DNA from: Bacillus sp. CH140a_4T
Lineage (GTDB): Bacteria; Bacillota; Bacilli; Bacillales; Bacillaceae_G
NCBI RefSeq assembly: GCF_008923725.1
Contig: NZ_WBPF01000016.1
Location: forward strand, 434,001-498,000
Reading direction: 5' to 3'
Length of the DNA: 64,000 bases
Shown here one piece after another: positions 9,065 to 19,254 of the stretch (position 1 is the stretch's first letter; each line of letters starts with the position of its first letter). Made by a program: the position numbers and the translations under genes. Below the pieces are notes generated by a model, which was not told the origin of the DNA, did no database searches, and was given only the letters and a program-made list of their open reading frames with translations.

Positions 9065-9334
9065 GAAATCGTTGAAGTAAGAAGAGTACGTATATTGGAG
9101 ACGTTACAGAGAGCCGGGGATAGGTGGGAGCCCGGTGCGGTGCCATATACGGAATGGGCTTACGAGAGGTATGCTGAACAATTGTTTTCAGTAGGCAACC
9201 CGGGTTCCGCCGTTACAAGGATAAGGTATATATTTTGTACCTGAATAAAGCGGGATGCTTTTGCGTCCAACATGAGGTGGTACCACGGTAAATTTATCGT
9301 CCTCTACATATTTTCGATATGTAGAGGACTTTTT
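9065..9334 (+). ncRNA. Second T-box leader (tRNA-Trp sensing)
   Basis: A second complete T-box directly downstream of the first: AAGAGTA element, the same GGAATGGGCTT specifier context with TGG, T-box core GAGGTGGTACCACGG (about 9274-9288), and a terminator pairing CCTCTACATA with TATGTAGAGG (9301-9327) plus T-run. Tandem Trp T-boxes should give a steeper response than one. It ends 26 bases before trpE. Confidence 0.88.
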
Positions 9335-9359
9335 TATTTTTCAGATTGAGGTGAAAGGC

Positions 9360-10778
9360 ATGATGACAAAAGAGGAATTTATGAAGCAAAAAGAAAAGGG
9401 AAGAACATTTTTAGTAATCGCTGAAGAAGAAGGGGATAGCATTACGCCAATTTCTTTATATAGACGTATGAAGGGAAAGAAAAAGTTTTTATTAGAAAGC
9501 TCCCAGCTTCATCAAGATAAAGGACGCTATTCATATTTAGGATGTAACCCGTATGGTGAAGTGAAAAGCGTTGGTACGGAAGTGGAACGAACGATTTACG
9601 GCCAAACAGAAAAGCTGCAAGGTAACGTACTACAAGTGTTAGAAGAAGTAATCAAGTCAGCACACGTAGACAGTCCATTTCCATTTTGCGGAGGAGCAGT
9701 TGGTTATATTGGCTATGACGTCATCCGGCAGTATGAAAACATTGGAGCAGATTTACACGATCCATTGAATATTCCAGAAGTACACCTTTTACTGTACCGT
9801 GAGTTTATCGTGTATGACCACTTACGCCAAAAATTATCATTTGTATATGTATGCAGGGAAGACGATTCAGCTTCTTGTGACGAAGTATATGAAAGGTTGC
9901 AAGTATACAAAGAGGAAGTGTTACAGGGAGAAGCAGCGGAAGTAACTCAAATAAGGTCAACATTATCATTCACTTCTTCTATAACAGAAAAAGAGTTTTG
10001 TGAGATGGTAGAAACAGCGAAAGAACATATAAGGGCCGGGGACATATTCCAAGTCGTACTGTCACAGCGTTTGCAAAGTGAATGTATTGGTGATCCTTTC
10101 GCGTTATACCGTAAACTGCGCATTGCAAACCCATCACCATATATGTTCTATATTGATTTTCAAGATTATGTTGTACTCGGTTCTTCGCCGGAAAGTTTGT
10201 TATCAGTAAGAGAGGATAAAGTGATGACGAATCCAATTGCTGGTACGAGGCCGAGAGGGAAAACGAAGCAGGAAGATGAGGAAATTGAAAAAGAATTGTT
10301 AGAAGATGAGAAAGAACGAGCGGAGCACATGATGCTTGTAGATCTTGGGCGAAATGATATTGGCAGAGTGAGTGAAATTGGATCCGTGACGATAGATAAA
10401 TATATGAAAGTAGAAAAATATTCTCACGTTATGCACATTGTATCTGAAGTTTATGGAATATTACGAAAACAAATGGTTGGATTTGATGCATTAGCGTATT
10501 GCCTACCAGCAGGAACAGTGTCAGGTGCTCCGAAAATTAGAGCGATGGAAATTATAAATGAGCTAGAGAATGAAAAAAGAAATGTATACGCCGGTGCGGT
10601 TGGATACGTTAGTTTTTCTGGAAATCTTGATATGGCGCTTGCGATTCGAACGATGGTTGTAAAAGATGAAAAAGCTTACGTTCAGGCAGGAGCAGGCATC
10701 GTTTACGATTCAGATCCAGTAGCTGAATATGAAGAAACATTAAATAAAGCGAGAGCGCTTTTGGAGGTAATGAAATGA
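9360..10778 (+). CDS. trpE: Anthranilate synthase component I
   Basis: First committed enzyme of tryptophan synthesis: chorismate plus glutamine gives anthranilate, together with TrpG. 472 residues. Chorismate-binding signatures are present: GDIFQVVLSQR, SSPESLLSV, TNPIAGTRPRGK, HMMLVDLGRNDIGRV, LPAGTVSGAPKIRAMEII and YAGAVGY. The ATG at 9360 is preferred over the GTG at 9351 because GAGGTG lies at the right distance. It overlaps trpG by 4 bases. Confidence 0.95.
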   Translation: MMTKEEFMKQKEKGRTFLVIAEEEGDSITPISLYRRMKGKKKFLLESSQLHQDKGRYSYLGCNPYGEVKSVGTEVERTIYGQTEKLQGNVLQVLEEVIKSAHVDSPFPFCGGAVGYIGYDVIRQYENIGADLHDPLNIPEVHLLLYREFIVYDHLRQKLSFVYVCREDDSASCDEVYERLQVYKEEVLQGEAAEVTQIRSTLSFTSSITEKEFCEMVETAKEHIRAGDIFQVVLSQRLQSECIGDPFALYRKLRIANPSPYMFYIDFQDYVVLGSSPESLLSVREDKVMTNPIAGTRPRGKTKQEDEEIEKELLEDEKERAEHMMLVDLGRNDIGRVSEIGSVTIDKYMKVEKYSHVMHIVSEVYGILRKQMVGFDALAYCLPAGTVSGAPKIRAMEIINELENEKRNVYAGAVGYVSFSGNLDMALAIRTMVVKDEKAYVQAGAGIVYDSDPVAEYEETLNKARALLEVMK

Positions 10779-11362
10779 TTGTATTGATTGATAATTATGA
10801 CTCATTCACATATAACTTGTATCAACTATTAGGCGAATACGAAGAAAATATTGTAGTCGTAAGAAATGATCAAATAACGATAGAACAGCTAGAAGGGATG
10901 AATCCAACAGGAATTGTGCTTTCACCAGGACCAGGAAAACCAGAGGATGCTGGCATTTGTATCGAAGTCATTCGTCATTTTTATAAGAACGTTCCCATAT
11001 TAGGGATTTGCCTCGGACATCAGGCGATTATATCAGCATTTGGAGGAGAGATTGTAAGAGCAGAACGCATTAAACACGGAAAAACATCTCGTGTGAAACA
11101 TAATGGAACTTCAATCTTTTCATATGTAACACAGCCATTAACGGCGATGCGCTACCATTCTCTTGTTGCAGCGCAAACGAGCTTGCCAGAGTGTTTTGAC
11201 ATACTAGCGACAGCGATGGACGACGGAGAAATTATGGCAGTTCGTCACAATTATTTTCCGCTATTCGGATTACAGTTTCATCCGGAATCAATAGCAACAG
11301 AAGAAGGCGGAAAGTTAATACATGCCTTTTTAGGCGAAGTGAAAGAGGAGGAAAGAGTATGA
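10775..11362 (+). CDS. trpG: Anthranilate synthase component II (glutamine amidotransferase)
   Basis: A 195-residue class I glutamine amidotransferase that supplies ammonia to TrpE. Catalytic Cys is in GICLGHQ and the His-Glu pair in LQFHPES. The PGPGKP oxyanion-type motif is present. Unlike B. subtilis, where a shared pabA lies in the folate operon, this copy is inside the trp operon. ATGA overlaps link it to trpE and trpD. Confidence 0.94.
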   Translation: MIVLIDNYDSFTYNLYQLLGEYEENIVVVRNDQITIEQLEGMNPTGIVLSPGPGKPEDAGICIEVIRHFYKNVPILGICLGHQAIISAFGGEIVRAERIKHGKTSRVKHNGTSIFSYVTQPLTAMRYHSLVAAQTSLPECFDILATAMDDGEIMAVRHNYFPLFGLQFHPESIATEEGGKLIHAFLGEVKEEERV

Positions 11363-12384
11363 ATAACTATCTTCGTAAATTAGTGGAGGGACAACATTTA
11401 ACAGAAGAGGAAATGTATAAAGCAGGGCTTCTTTTATTAAATGAAAACGTATTGGAAAGTGAAATTGCGGCCTTCTTAGTCTTACTGAAAGCGAAAGGTG
11501 AAACAGCAGAAGAAATATACGGCCTTGTTCGAGCTCTTCGCGAAAAGGCATTACCGTTTTCCAACCATATACAAGGAGCTATGGATAATTGCGGGACGGG
11601 TGGTGACGGTGCCCAAACGTTTAATATTAGTACAACATCAGCATTTGTACTGGCAGGAGCTGGCGTAAAGGTTGCAAAACATGGTAACCGTGCCGTATCT
11701 AGTAAAACAGGAAGCGCGGATTTATTAGAAGAACTCGGTGTAAATATTAGCAGTACACCAAACGAAATTGATTATTTATTAGAGCATGTCGGAATTGCAT
11801 TTTTATTCGCACCAGTGATGCATCCAGCATTAAGACGCATTATGAAAATAAGAAAAGAATTAAATGTGCCGACGATCTTTAACTTAATTGGACCGTTAAC
11901 GAATCCCGTTAATCTAGAAACACAATTTGTCGGCATTTATAAACGAGATATGTTACTACCAGTTGCGCAAGTATTACAGAAACTAGGAAGAAAACAAGCG
12001 CTTGTCGTAAACGGAAGTGGTTTTTTAGATGAAGCATCATTACAAGGAGAAAATCGTGTTGTCATTTTAAAAGATAATGAAATAGTAGAAACGAGTATTG
12101 AACCTGAGAAATACGGTTTCCAAATAGTGAAAAATGAAGAGATTAGAGGCGGGAATTCAAAAGAAAATGCAAAGATTACGCTCGGCGTATTAAGCGGAGA
12201 AACGAGTGTTTACCGCGATACAGTGTTATTAAATGCAGGTCTAGCCCTTTTCGCAAATGGAAAAGTAGAAAAGATTGAAGAAGGAATTACACTAGCGGCA
12301 CATAGCATTGACTCTGGAAAAGCATTAGCCAAACTAAACTTATTAATTGCAGCAAGTAATGAAAAATTAGAAAGGGTGAATTAA
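11359..12384 (+). CDS. trpD: Anthranilate phosphoribosyltransferase
   Basis: A 341-residue enzyme joining anthranilate and PRPP. Signature residues are DNCGTGGDG (phosphate/PRPP loop), [18 protein letters not shown] and [10 protein letters not shown]. Its start overlaps the trpG stop by 4 bases with GGAGGAAAG upstream; one base separates it from trpC. Confidence 0.95.
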   Translation: MNNYLRKLVEGQHLTEEEMYKAGLLLLNENVLESEIAAFLVLLKAKGETAEEIYGLVRALREKALPFSNHIQGAMDNCGTGGDGAQTFNISTTSAFVLAGAGVKVAKHGNRAVSSKTGSADLLEELGVNISSTPNEIDYLLEHVGIAFLFAPVMHPALRRIMKIRKELNVPTIFNLIGPLTNPVNLETQFVGIYKRDMLLPVAQVLQKLGRKQALVVNGSGFLDEASLQGENRVVILKDNEIVETSIEPEKYGFQIVKNEEIRGGNSKENAKITLGVLSGETSVYRDTVLLNAGLALFANGKVEKIEEGITLAAHSIDSGKALAKLNLLIAASNEKLERVN

Positions 12385-12385
12385 A

Positions 12386-13147
12386 GTGGGGACGATTTTA
12401 GACAAAATTGTAGACCAAAAGAAAAAGGAAGTTGCGGCATTATATGAAACGTATACTCCATTAAAAGAAAGTAGAAAGACACATTCACTTGTAGAAGCAT
12501 TACAGCAGTTTACTGTCATTGCAGAAGTAAAGCGAGCATCACCATCAAAAGGAGATATCAATTTACACGTTGATGTACGAAAACAAGTGAAAACATATGA
12601 AGAGTGCGGTGCAGGAGCAGTTTCTGTTTTAACAGACCGTCAATTTTTTAAAGGATCGTTTCATGATTTACAAACGGCAAGAGAAGAAAGTAACATTCCG
12701 CTTTTATGCAAAGATTTCATAATCGATAAGATTCAAATTGATAAGGCGTATGAAGCTGGGGCAGATATTATTTTATTAATTGTAGCCGCGTTAACGAAAG
12801 AGAAGTTACAAGAGCTGTATAACTACGTACTAGAAAAAGGGTTAGAAGCAATTGTTGAAGTTCATGATGAACAGGAATTAGAAATTGCGATCCAATTAAA
12901 TCCGCACGTTATCGGTATTAACAACCGTAATTTAAAAACATTCGAAGTCGATTTAAGCCAAACAGAAAAGCTTGGAAAACGATTAAACGAGGGGAAATTA
13001 CTTTGGATTAGTGAAAGCGGGATTCATTCAAAAGAAGATATTATTCGCGTCAAACGAGCTGGAGCGAAAGGTGTATTAGTTGGAGAAGCACTTATGACAT
13101 CATCTTCTATTCGTACCTTTTTTGAAGATTGTAAGGTGAACATATGA
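12386..13147 (+). CDS. trpC: Indole-3-glycerol phosphate synthase
   Basis: A 253-residue TIM-barrel enzyme. Visible active-site motifs are [33 protein letters not shown] and [15 protein letters not shown] start follows the trpD stop by one base. It overlaps trpF by 4 bases. Not fused to trpF, as is normal in Bacillus. Confidence 0.95.
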   Translation: MGTILDKIVDQKKKEVAALYETYTPLKESRKTHSLVEALQQFTVIAEVKRASPSKGDINLHVDVRKQVKTYEECGAGAVSVLTDRQFFKGSFHDLQTAREESNIPLLCKDFIIDKIQIDKAYEAGADIILLIVAALTKEKLQELYNYVLEKGLEAIVEVHDEQELEIAIQLNPHVIGINNRNLKTFEVDLSQTEKLGKRLNEGKLLWISESGIHSKEDIIRVKRAGAKGVLVGEALMTSSSIRTFFEDCKVNI

Positions 13148-13758
13148 AAGTAAAAATTTGCGGGATCACTGATGTTGAAACGGCAAACCGTGCTTGTGAA
13201 TACGGGGCTGATGCACTCGGATTTGTTTTTGCAGAAAGTAAGCGGAAAATCACTCCGGGGCTAGCGAAAGAAATCATTGAGAAGCTTCCAGCAAATGTGT
13301 TAAAGGTCGGTGTTTTCGTAAATGAATCAGTAGAAGAGATCCAGAAAATTGCAGATGAATGCGGGTTAACACATGTGCAACTACATGGGGATGAAGATAA
13401 TCATCAAATTAGAAGATTGAATATTCCGTCTATAAAATCACTAGGAGTAACTTCAGAGAGTGATTTGAAAAATGCTCAAGCATATGAAACGGATTATATA
13501 TTGTTTGATAGTCCGAAAGAAAAGTTTCACGGAGGAAATGGAAAGGCATTTTCATGGGAGTTACTCACGCATATGCCAAAAGAATTGCGAGAGAAAACGA
13601 TATTAGCTGGTGGATTAAACGCTCTTAATATAGAAAAAGCGATTCGAACGATTCAGCCATATATGGTCGATATAAGTAGCGGAGTGGAGACAGATGGAAA
13701 GAAAGATGTAGAGAAAATAAAACAATTTATTATAAAAGCGAAGGAGTGTTCCAAATGA
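13144..13758 (+). CDS. trpF: Phosphoribosylanthranilate isomerase
   Basis: A 204-residue TIM-barrel enzyme. KICGIT at the N-terminus carries the catalytic Cys; VQLHGDE, ILFDS and LAGGLNALN, and the phosphate-binding DISSGVE near the C-terminus, are all present. Overlaps both neighbours by ATGA. Confidence 0.94.
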   Translation: MKVKICGITDVETANRACEYGADALGFVFAESKRKITPGLAKEIIEKLPANVLKVGVFVNESVEEIQKIADECGLTHVQLHGDEDNHQIRRLNIPSIKSLGVTSESDLKNAQAYETDYILFDSPKEKFHGGNGKAFSWELLTHMPKELREKTILAGGLNALNIEKAIRTIQPYMVDISSGVETDGKKDVEKIKQFIIKAKECSK

Positions 13759-14948
13759 ATTACACATATCCAGATGAAAAAGGTCACTACGGTATATACG
13801 GAGGACGATACGTTCCAGAAACGTTAATGCAATCTGTATTAGAACTAGAAGAAGCATATAAAAAAGCGATGCAAGATGAAGCATTTCAAAAAGAATTAAA
13901 TCATTATTTAAAAACGTACGTCGGAAGAGAAACACCGCTTTATTTCGCTGAAAATATGACGAAGTATTGCGGCGGTGCAAAGATTTATTTAAAACGTGAA
14001 GATTTGAACCATACGGGAGCTCATAAAATTAACAATACAATCGGTCAGGCACTTCTTGCAGTACGAATGGGAAAGAAAAAAGTTGTTGCTGAAACAGGGG
14101 CTGGACAACACGGAGTGGCAACCGCTACTGTATGTGCCCTACTCGGATTAGAATGCGTCATCTTTATGGGAGAAGAAGATGTGAGACGTCAAAAATTAAA
14201 TGTGTTCCGAATGGAATTACTCGGAGCGAAAGTAGAAAGTGTAGCGGCAGGTAGCGGCACATTAAAAGATGCGGTGAACGAGGCGCTTCGCTACTGGGTT
14301 TCACACGTGCATGATACACACTACATCATGGGATCTGTTCTCGGACCACATCCATTCCCGCAAATTGTTCGTGATTTCCAAAGTGTAATTGGAAATGAAA
14401 CGAAAAAACAATATGAAGCGTTAGAAGGAAAGTTACCAGAAGCAGTCGTTGCTTGTATTGGCGGCGGTAGTAATGCGATGGGAATGTTTTATCCGTTCGT
14501 ACACGATGAAGAAGTTGCTCTTTACGGTGTAGAAGCAGCTGGAAAAGGCGTTCATACAGAAAAGCATGCAGCCACTTTAACGAAAGGAAGCGTTGGTGTT
14601 TTACACGGATCAATGATGTATCTTCTGCAAAATGAAGAGGGGCAAATTCAAGAAGCTCATTCTATTTCAGCAGGACTCGATTATCCAGGTGTTGGGCCAG
14701 AACATAGCTTACTAAAAGATATTGGCCGCGTTTCTTATCATTCCATTACAGATGATGAAGCGTTAGAAGCGTTTCAATTATTAACGAAAAAAGAAGGAAT
14801 TATTCCGGCATTAGAAAGCTCACATGCTGTCGCATACGCCTTAAAATTAGCGCCGCAAATGAAGAAAGACGAAGGGCTTGTCATTTGTTTATCTGGCCGC
14901 GGTGATAAAGATGTAGAGAGTATAAAACGTTATATGGAAGAGGTGTAA
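13755..14948 (+). CDS. trpB: Tryptophan synthase beta chain
   Basis: PLP enzyme of 397 residues that condenses indole with serine. The PLP lysine lies in HTGAHKINN; the phosphate-binding loop is [13 protein letters not shown] is near the C-terminus. The ATG at 13755 overlaps the trpF stop and has GGAG upstream; a frame-extending ATG at 13746 is less likely. Confidence 0.95.
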   Translation: MNYTYPDEKGHYGIYGGRYVPETLMQSVLELEEAYKKAMQDEAFQKELNHYLKTYVGRETPLYFAENMTKYCGGAKIYLKREDLNHTGAHKINNTIGQALLAVRMGKKKVVAETGAGQHGVATATVCALLGLECVIFMGEEDVRRQKLNVFRMELLGAKVESVAAGSGTLKDAVNEALRYWVSHVHDTHYIMGSVLGPHPFPQIVRDFQSVIGNETKKQYEALEGKLPEAVVACIGGGSNAMGMFYPFVHDEEVALYGVEAAGKGVHTEKHAATLTKGSVGVLHGSMMYLLQNEEGQIQEAHSISAGLDYPGVGPEHSLLKDIGRVSYHSITDDEALEAFQLLTKKEGIIPALESSHAVAYALKLAPQMKKDEGLVICLSGRGDKDVESIKRYMEEV

Positions 14949-14951
14949 AAA

Positions 14952-15728
14952 ATGGGATTAGAAAAAATTAAAACAGCGTTTGAAAATGGTAAGAAAGCAT
15001 TTATTCCGTACGTAATGGGCGGAGATGGTGGCCTTGAAAAATTAAAAGAAAGAATTCGTTTTTTAGACGAAGCAGGAGCAAGCATCGTTGAAATCGGCAT
15101 CCCGTTTTCAGATCCAGTCGCAGACGGCCCAACGATTCAAAGGGCAGGGAAACGAGCACTAGATAGCGGTGTAACAGTAAAAGGCATTTTTCAAGCATTA
15201 ATAGAGGTAAGGAAAGAAGTGCAAATTCCGTTTGTACTCATGACATATTTAAATCCAGTACTCGCATTCGGAAAAGAACGATTCATCGAAAACTGTATAG
15301 AAGCAGGTGTAGACGGCATCATCGTTCCAGATTTACCGTATGAAGAACAAGACATTATTGCACCGTTACTTCGAGAGGCAAATATTGCGCTAATTCCACT
15401 CGTTACCGTAACGAGCCCGATTGAGCGAATTGAAAAAATTACGAGTGAATCAGAAGGATTCGTCTACGCCGTTACAGTAGCGGGCGTAACGGGAGTACGT
15501 CAAAACTTTAAAGGTGAGATTCATAGTTACTTAGAACAAGTAAAATCACATACACATTTACCGGTAGTGGCAGGGTTCGGTATTTCAACGAAGGAACATG
15601 TAGAAGAAATGATTACAATATGTGACGGCGTTGTCGTTGGAAGTAAAGTCATTGAGCTGTTAGAAAATGAAAAACGAGAAGAGATATGTGAATTAATACA
15701 GGCAACAAAACAAAAAGAAGAGGCGTAA
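14952..15728 (+). CDS. trpA: Tryptophan synthase alpha chain
   Basis: A 258-residue TIM-barrel subunit that cleaves indole-3-glycerol phosphate and passes indole to TrpB. Active-site Glu in [15 protein letters not shown] and Asp in [12 protein letters not shown], then AVTVAGVTG and GFGIST. Last gene of the trp operon. Confidence 0.95.
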   Translation: MGLEKIKTAFENGKKAFIPYVMGGDGGLEKLKERIRFLDEAGASIVEIGIPFSDPVADGPTIQRAGKRALDSGVTVKGIFQALIEVRKEVQIPFVLMTYLNPVLAFGKERFIENCIEAGVDGIIVPDLPYEEQDIIAPLLREANIALIPLVTVTSPIERIEKITSESEGFVYAVTVAGVTGVRQNFKGEIHSYLEQVKSHTHLPVVAGFGISTKEHVEEMITICDGVVVGSKVIELLENEKREEICELIQATKQKEEA

Positions 15729-15741
15729 GTCTCTTCTTTTT
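15712..15741 (+). terminator. trp operon terminator
   Basis: Arms 15712-15722 and 15731-15741 form an 11-bp stem overlapping the end of trpA, with a following T-rich tract. Confidence 0.75.
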
Positions 15742-15802
15742 GTTTTACGTAATAAATGTTAAAATATACAGAAAATACATACAACTTAAAGGGTGAGAAA
15801 GC

Positions 15803-16162
15803 ATGCTAAGACGGAAACTACTATATCTTCTTTTAACTGTACCATTATACGCTTGGCTCATTAGCATGACGAAAATAGAGTTGATGGCTCTATTTTTAGG
15901 ATATGTATTCATCTTTTCCAACTTAAATCGCATTCAAGAGCAATCTATTTTAGAAATATGTATATTTTCGATTAGTATAGAACTATTTAGTATCGTTTCG
16001 ATTGTATTATTAAATGAATTATTTCGCTGGATCCATTCATTTGAATTAATGAAATTTGGAAATGTTGTATTGCAAGTAATATGTGCTTATATTGTGTTTG
16101 TTGTGTTAGACAAAATAGTCGGACAGCAGAACGTTTTTCAGGATAATAGAAAATGGGAATGA
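15803..16162 (+). CDS. Small integral membrane protein, unknown function
   Basis: A 119-residue protein with four predicted hydrophobic helices and no catalytic motif I recognise. AAGGGTGAG precedes the ATG. It sits alone between the trp terminator and its own terminator. Confidence 0.7.
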   Translation: MLRRKLLYLLLTVPLYAWLISMTKIELMALFLGYVFIFSNLNRIQEQSILEICIFSISIELFSIVSIVLLNELFRWIHSFELMKFGNVVLQVICAYIVFVVLDKIVGQQNVFQDNRKWE

Positions 16163-16187
16163 AAAGGAGTCAGTTGGCTCCTTTTTT
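16162..16187 (+). terminator. Terminator after the small membrane protein gene
   Basis: AAAAGGAG (16162-16169) pairs with CTCCTTTT (16178-16185), followed by T. Confidence 0.7.
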
Positions 16188-16272
16188 GAATCTGTTGTAA
16201 AAACAATTGAAAATTATGACATCTGTTATATAATAGTTAAAAATTGTATTTTTAATGAAAAGAGATGATAAC

Positions 16273-17772
16273 ATGGCCATATTGTTGGCACTTATCCCAA
16301 TTATGATGATTTTCATTTGTTTATTTTTATTTAAACAAACGTCATTACGGTCCTCTTTAATTGCTTACGTTGTGTCTGTTGGAATCGTTTTACTCTCGCC
16401 AACGTTTCAATTAGGGATAAGTGAAACTGTGCACGCAACGATTAAAGGTTGGTTAATTTGTTTTATTGTCGGGTACGTGTTGTTTTTCGGTATTTTTTTA
16501 TTTCACCTCATGAATAAAATGGGGTACATCGATCAAGTAGCGCGTTTTTTAGAAGAAGTGACGCACGATCGTTTATTACAAATGCTTCTTATGTGTTTTG
16601 GTATTTGTCCGCTAATTGAATCAGTAAGTGGATTCGGTATCGGCTTCATGGTTGCAGCACCTATCTTTCTTTCGTTAGGCTATAAACCATTTCAAGCTGT
16701 ACTGCTCTCATTTATCGGTTTACTAGCTAGTTCATGGGGCGCAATGGCGACTGGTACGATTATCGGTTCGCAGCTTATAAACATGCCGCTTACAACACTT
16801 GGCACAAATACAGCACTATTAAGCATTCCGATGTTTGCCTATTTCGTCATTCTGTCTTTACACGTTGTTGGTGGCTGGCAGGCCGTGATTGAAAAGTGGA
16901 AAGAAGGATTCGGTTTCTTTCTATTATTCTCTCTCGGAATCTACCTTTCTAACGCATACGTAAGTGTTGAACTAGCAGGTATATTAAGTTCTATCATTAC
17001 AATTACATTTGGCTTTCTTATCATTAAATTAAAAGGGAAAAATGAACAAAGTCTAATGACAGAACATGCTGCTGCAGCGGAAAGAGAAGTATCTATTATA
17101 AAAATTATTAGCCCTTATATATTCCTAACAGTTTGTATTTTACTTTCTCGCCTCGTACCAGTATTACATGATGTATTCAGATCATATGCAGTCCTTGATT
17201 TAAAATCATACTCTTACAAATTAGAAATGCTGTATTCACCAGGATTTTGGCTCGGTATGACTTGTTTATTTACTATTATTTTCTTCCGTATTCCATCTCA
17301 TATTATTAAACAATCAATCTCGCAAACGATAAAACAATGGATTCCCTTTGCGATTACGACGACAATGTTTATCGCTATTTCAGAACTAATGGGTGCATCT
17401 GGTATGCATTCATTGCTTGCAAAAACAGCTGGTGAAACATTCGGTACATTTTTCATTTTCGTTGCTCCGTTCATCGGCGGAATTGGTGGCTTTTTAACAG
17501 GTAGTAACGCAGGATCAAATGCAATGTTTATAAAACTACAAATGCAAACTGCGCAAAACGTAGCACTCCCGTGGCAATACGTTACAACACTTCAAAACAC
17601 CGCATCATCAGTAGCGACAATCGCTTGTCCATCACGAATTACACTAGGTGCGTATTTATGTAATATCCCGTATCGTGAAAATGAACTATTAAAGAAGACG
17701 ACGTTAATGATTTTTGGGGCGGTGTTGCTCGTAGTGGTAGAGGTTATTGTTTGGTATATGTTGAGAAATTAA
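16273..17772 (+). CDS. L-lactate permease family transporter (LctP/LldP)
   Basis: A 499-residue polytopic protein of the lactate permease family, expected to import lactate or glycolate with protons. Family signatures include GICPLIESVSGFGIGFMVAAP, ASSWGAMATGT and FIGGIGGFLTGSNAGSNAMF near the C-terminus. The ATG at 16273 is preferred over one at 16255 that lacks a ribosome binding site. Transcribed alone. Confidence 0.85.
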   Translation: MAILLALIPIMMIFICLFLFKQTSLRSSLIAYVVSVGIVLLSPTFQLGISETVHATIKGWLICFIVGYVLFFGIFLFHLMNKMGYIDQVARFLEEVTHDRLLQMLLMCFGICPLIESVSGFGIGFMVAAPIFLSLGYKPFQAVLLSFIGLLASSWGAMATGTIIGSQLINMPLTTLGTNTALLSIPMFAYFVILSLHVVGGWQAVIEKWKEGFGFFLLFSLGIYLSNAYVSVELAGILSSIITITFGFLIIKLKGKNEQSLMTEHAAAAEREVSIIKIISPYIFLTVCILLSRLVPVLHDVFRSYAVLDLKSYSYKLEMLYSPGFWLGMTCLFTIIFFRIPSHIIKQSISQTIKQWIPFAITTTMFIAISELMGASGMHSLLAKTAGETFGTFFIFVAPFIGGIGGFLTGSNAGSNAMFIKLQMQTAQNVALPWQYVTTLQNTASSVATIACPSRITLGAYLCNIPYRENELLKKTTLMIFGAVLLVVVEVIVWYMLRN

Positions 17773-17801
17773 AAATCCTCCTAACATAGGAGGATTTTTT
17801 T
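17773..17801 (+). terminator. Terminator after the lactate permease homologue
   Basis: AAATCCTCCT pairs with AGGAGGATTT, followed by a run of eight T. Confidence 0.8.
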
Positions 17802-17862
17802 TATGATTGGATAATGTTTAAAGTATGAAAAGCTTCTACTAAATGAATAGGAGATGAAATGT

Positions 17863-18546
17863 ATGCCCCTAAAAAACTACGGTGTGTTAAAAGGTACAGT
17901 TATACAATCAAAGATTGGAAAAGGGAAAACACCTCATTATCAAGTTCATTTACAAGGCGAAGCAGGAGTAGATTATCGTATTGCAATTAATGTGAAATCG
18001 CAAAGTTATCCGTCAGAAGTTTTATATTTTGCGAGTGATAATATCAGGTCAGAGGCGATTCATATTTTACCGACATTACCATTCGGTTTTACAGAAATAA
18101 AAAACAATGAACCGAAAGTAGCGTTAGACTATGTAAGAGGTAATGTATTTGATTCGAAGCAAATGATTCCTTTACCTGCTGAAAAAGCAGGAGTTGATAA
18201 TGATTTAAATGAAAAAATAGAACGTTATATAAAACGGGCGATAGAAGAAAAAGCAATTATTTACGCGTTCGGTGAAAGATGGGGACCAGAAGAAAATACA
18301 CCTGATTCTTACTTTCATTTTGAACCAGGAAACGGTATACACGATATTCATATGAATCAAGGAAATGTAGAGAAATGGAAAGGTGATAATGGTATATGGC
18401 AAGACGGAGGCATACTCATTCACTTCGAAAAGGAAGAAGAATGGATTGGTATCTTTCTTGCCTTTCAATCACAGTCGTGGTGTACCGATGAGGATGGACA
18501 TGCTCGCGTTCCGGTTGAGCATTGTGATTATAAGAACAATAAGTGA
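17863..18546 (+). CDS. YukJ-like protein (DUF2278)
   Basis: A 227-residue cytoplasmic protein beginning MPLKNYGVLKGTV, the typical opening of the YukJ/DUF2278 family, and containing FHFEPGNGIHDIHMNQGN and WQDGGILIHF, the conserved family blocks. Biochemical function is not established. AGGAGATG sits before the ATG at 17863; a frame-extending ATG at 17854 is less likely. Confidence 0.85.
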   Translation: MPLKNYGVLKGTVIQSKIGKGKTPHYQVHLQGEAGVDYRIAINVKSQSYPSEVLYFASDNIRSEAIHILPTLPFGFTEIKNNEPKVALDYVRGNVFDSKQMIPLPAEKAGVDNDLNEKIERYIKRAIEEKAIIYAFGERWGPEENTPDSYFHFEPGNGIHDIHMNQGNVEKWKGDNGIWQDGGILIHFEKEEEWIGIFLAFQSQSWCTDEDGHARVPVEHCDYKNNK

Positions 18547-18583
18547 TGAGAAGAGCTAGTTCGTAATGAACTAGCTCTTCTCA
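18547..18583 (+). terminator. Terminator of the yukJ-like gene
   Basis: A 16-bp perfect stem (18547-18562 with 18568-18583) directly after the stop codon. Confidence 0.7.
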
Positions 18584-18710
18584 TTGTAAACAAGATAAAT
18601 GGTATATAGTGGTGGGATTATGTATGCAATATTAAAAATCGTGATAGAGTTATTGATTTTTATTCGTATTAGAAAGTAGGTATCAATTAGCAGTACAAGG
18701 AGGTCTAGCT

Positions 18711-19250
18711 TTGAAGATAACGGAAGAAAATGTTGTGCAACAAATAAAAAAACGTAATGAGAAAAGCATTACGTTTATTATTCAAACATACGGCAGTTTA
18801 CTCAGCGCTATCATTAAAAGATATGTACAGAGTAATCAGCAAGATTATGAAGAATGTTTAGATGATGTATTACTAGCTATCTGGTTTCATATCGACTCAT
18901 TCGATCCAAGCAAAAATACCTTTAAACAATGGATAGCAGCCATTGCTAAATATCGAGCAATTGATTATCAGCGGAAAAATGCGAGAAATTGGCAACAAAC
19001 TGTCTGTACGGAGATTAATGATCGTCTGCACCAAGAACAAAGAAGACAAAACGATTTCGTAGACGTACAAGAATTGCTCAGTGAACTGTCAGCAACAGAG
19101 CGGAACATTTTTGAAAAGTATTATCTAGAAGGTGTACCGTCTCGTGAAATTGCATCCCACCTTAATGTGAAAGAGTCATGGGTTCATAACAAACTGTCAC
19201 GTGGAAGAAAAAAGCTCAAACAGATTTTTATTTTTAAAAATGGAGTGTGA
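18711..19250 (+). CDS. ECF-type RNA polymerase sigma factor
   Basis: A 179-residue sigma-70 family protein with regions 2 (DYEECLDDVLLAIWFHIDSFD; KQWIAAIAKYRAIDYQR) and 4 (LSATERNIFEKYYLEGVPSREIA; VKESWVHNKLSRGRKKLK) only, as in ECF factors. TTG start after an AAGGAGG site. Its stop lies 4 bases before the next gene, which encodes a membrane protein of anti-sigma type, so the two form a cognate pair. The signal sensed is unknown. Confidence 0.88.
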   Translation: MKITEENVVQQIKKRNEKSITFIIQTYGSLLSAIIKRYVQSNQQDYEECLDDVLLAIWFHIDSFDPSKNTFKQWIAAIAKYRAIDYQRKNARNWQQTVCTEINDRLHQEQRRQNDFVDVQELLSELSATERNIFEKYYLEGVPSREIASHLNVKESWVHNKLSRGRKKLKQIFIFKNGV

Positions 19251-19254
19251 GGGC

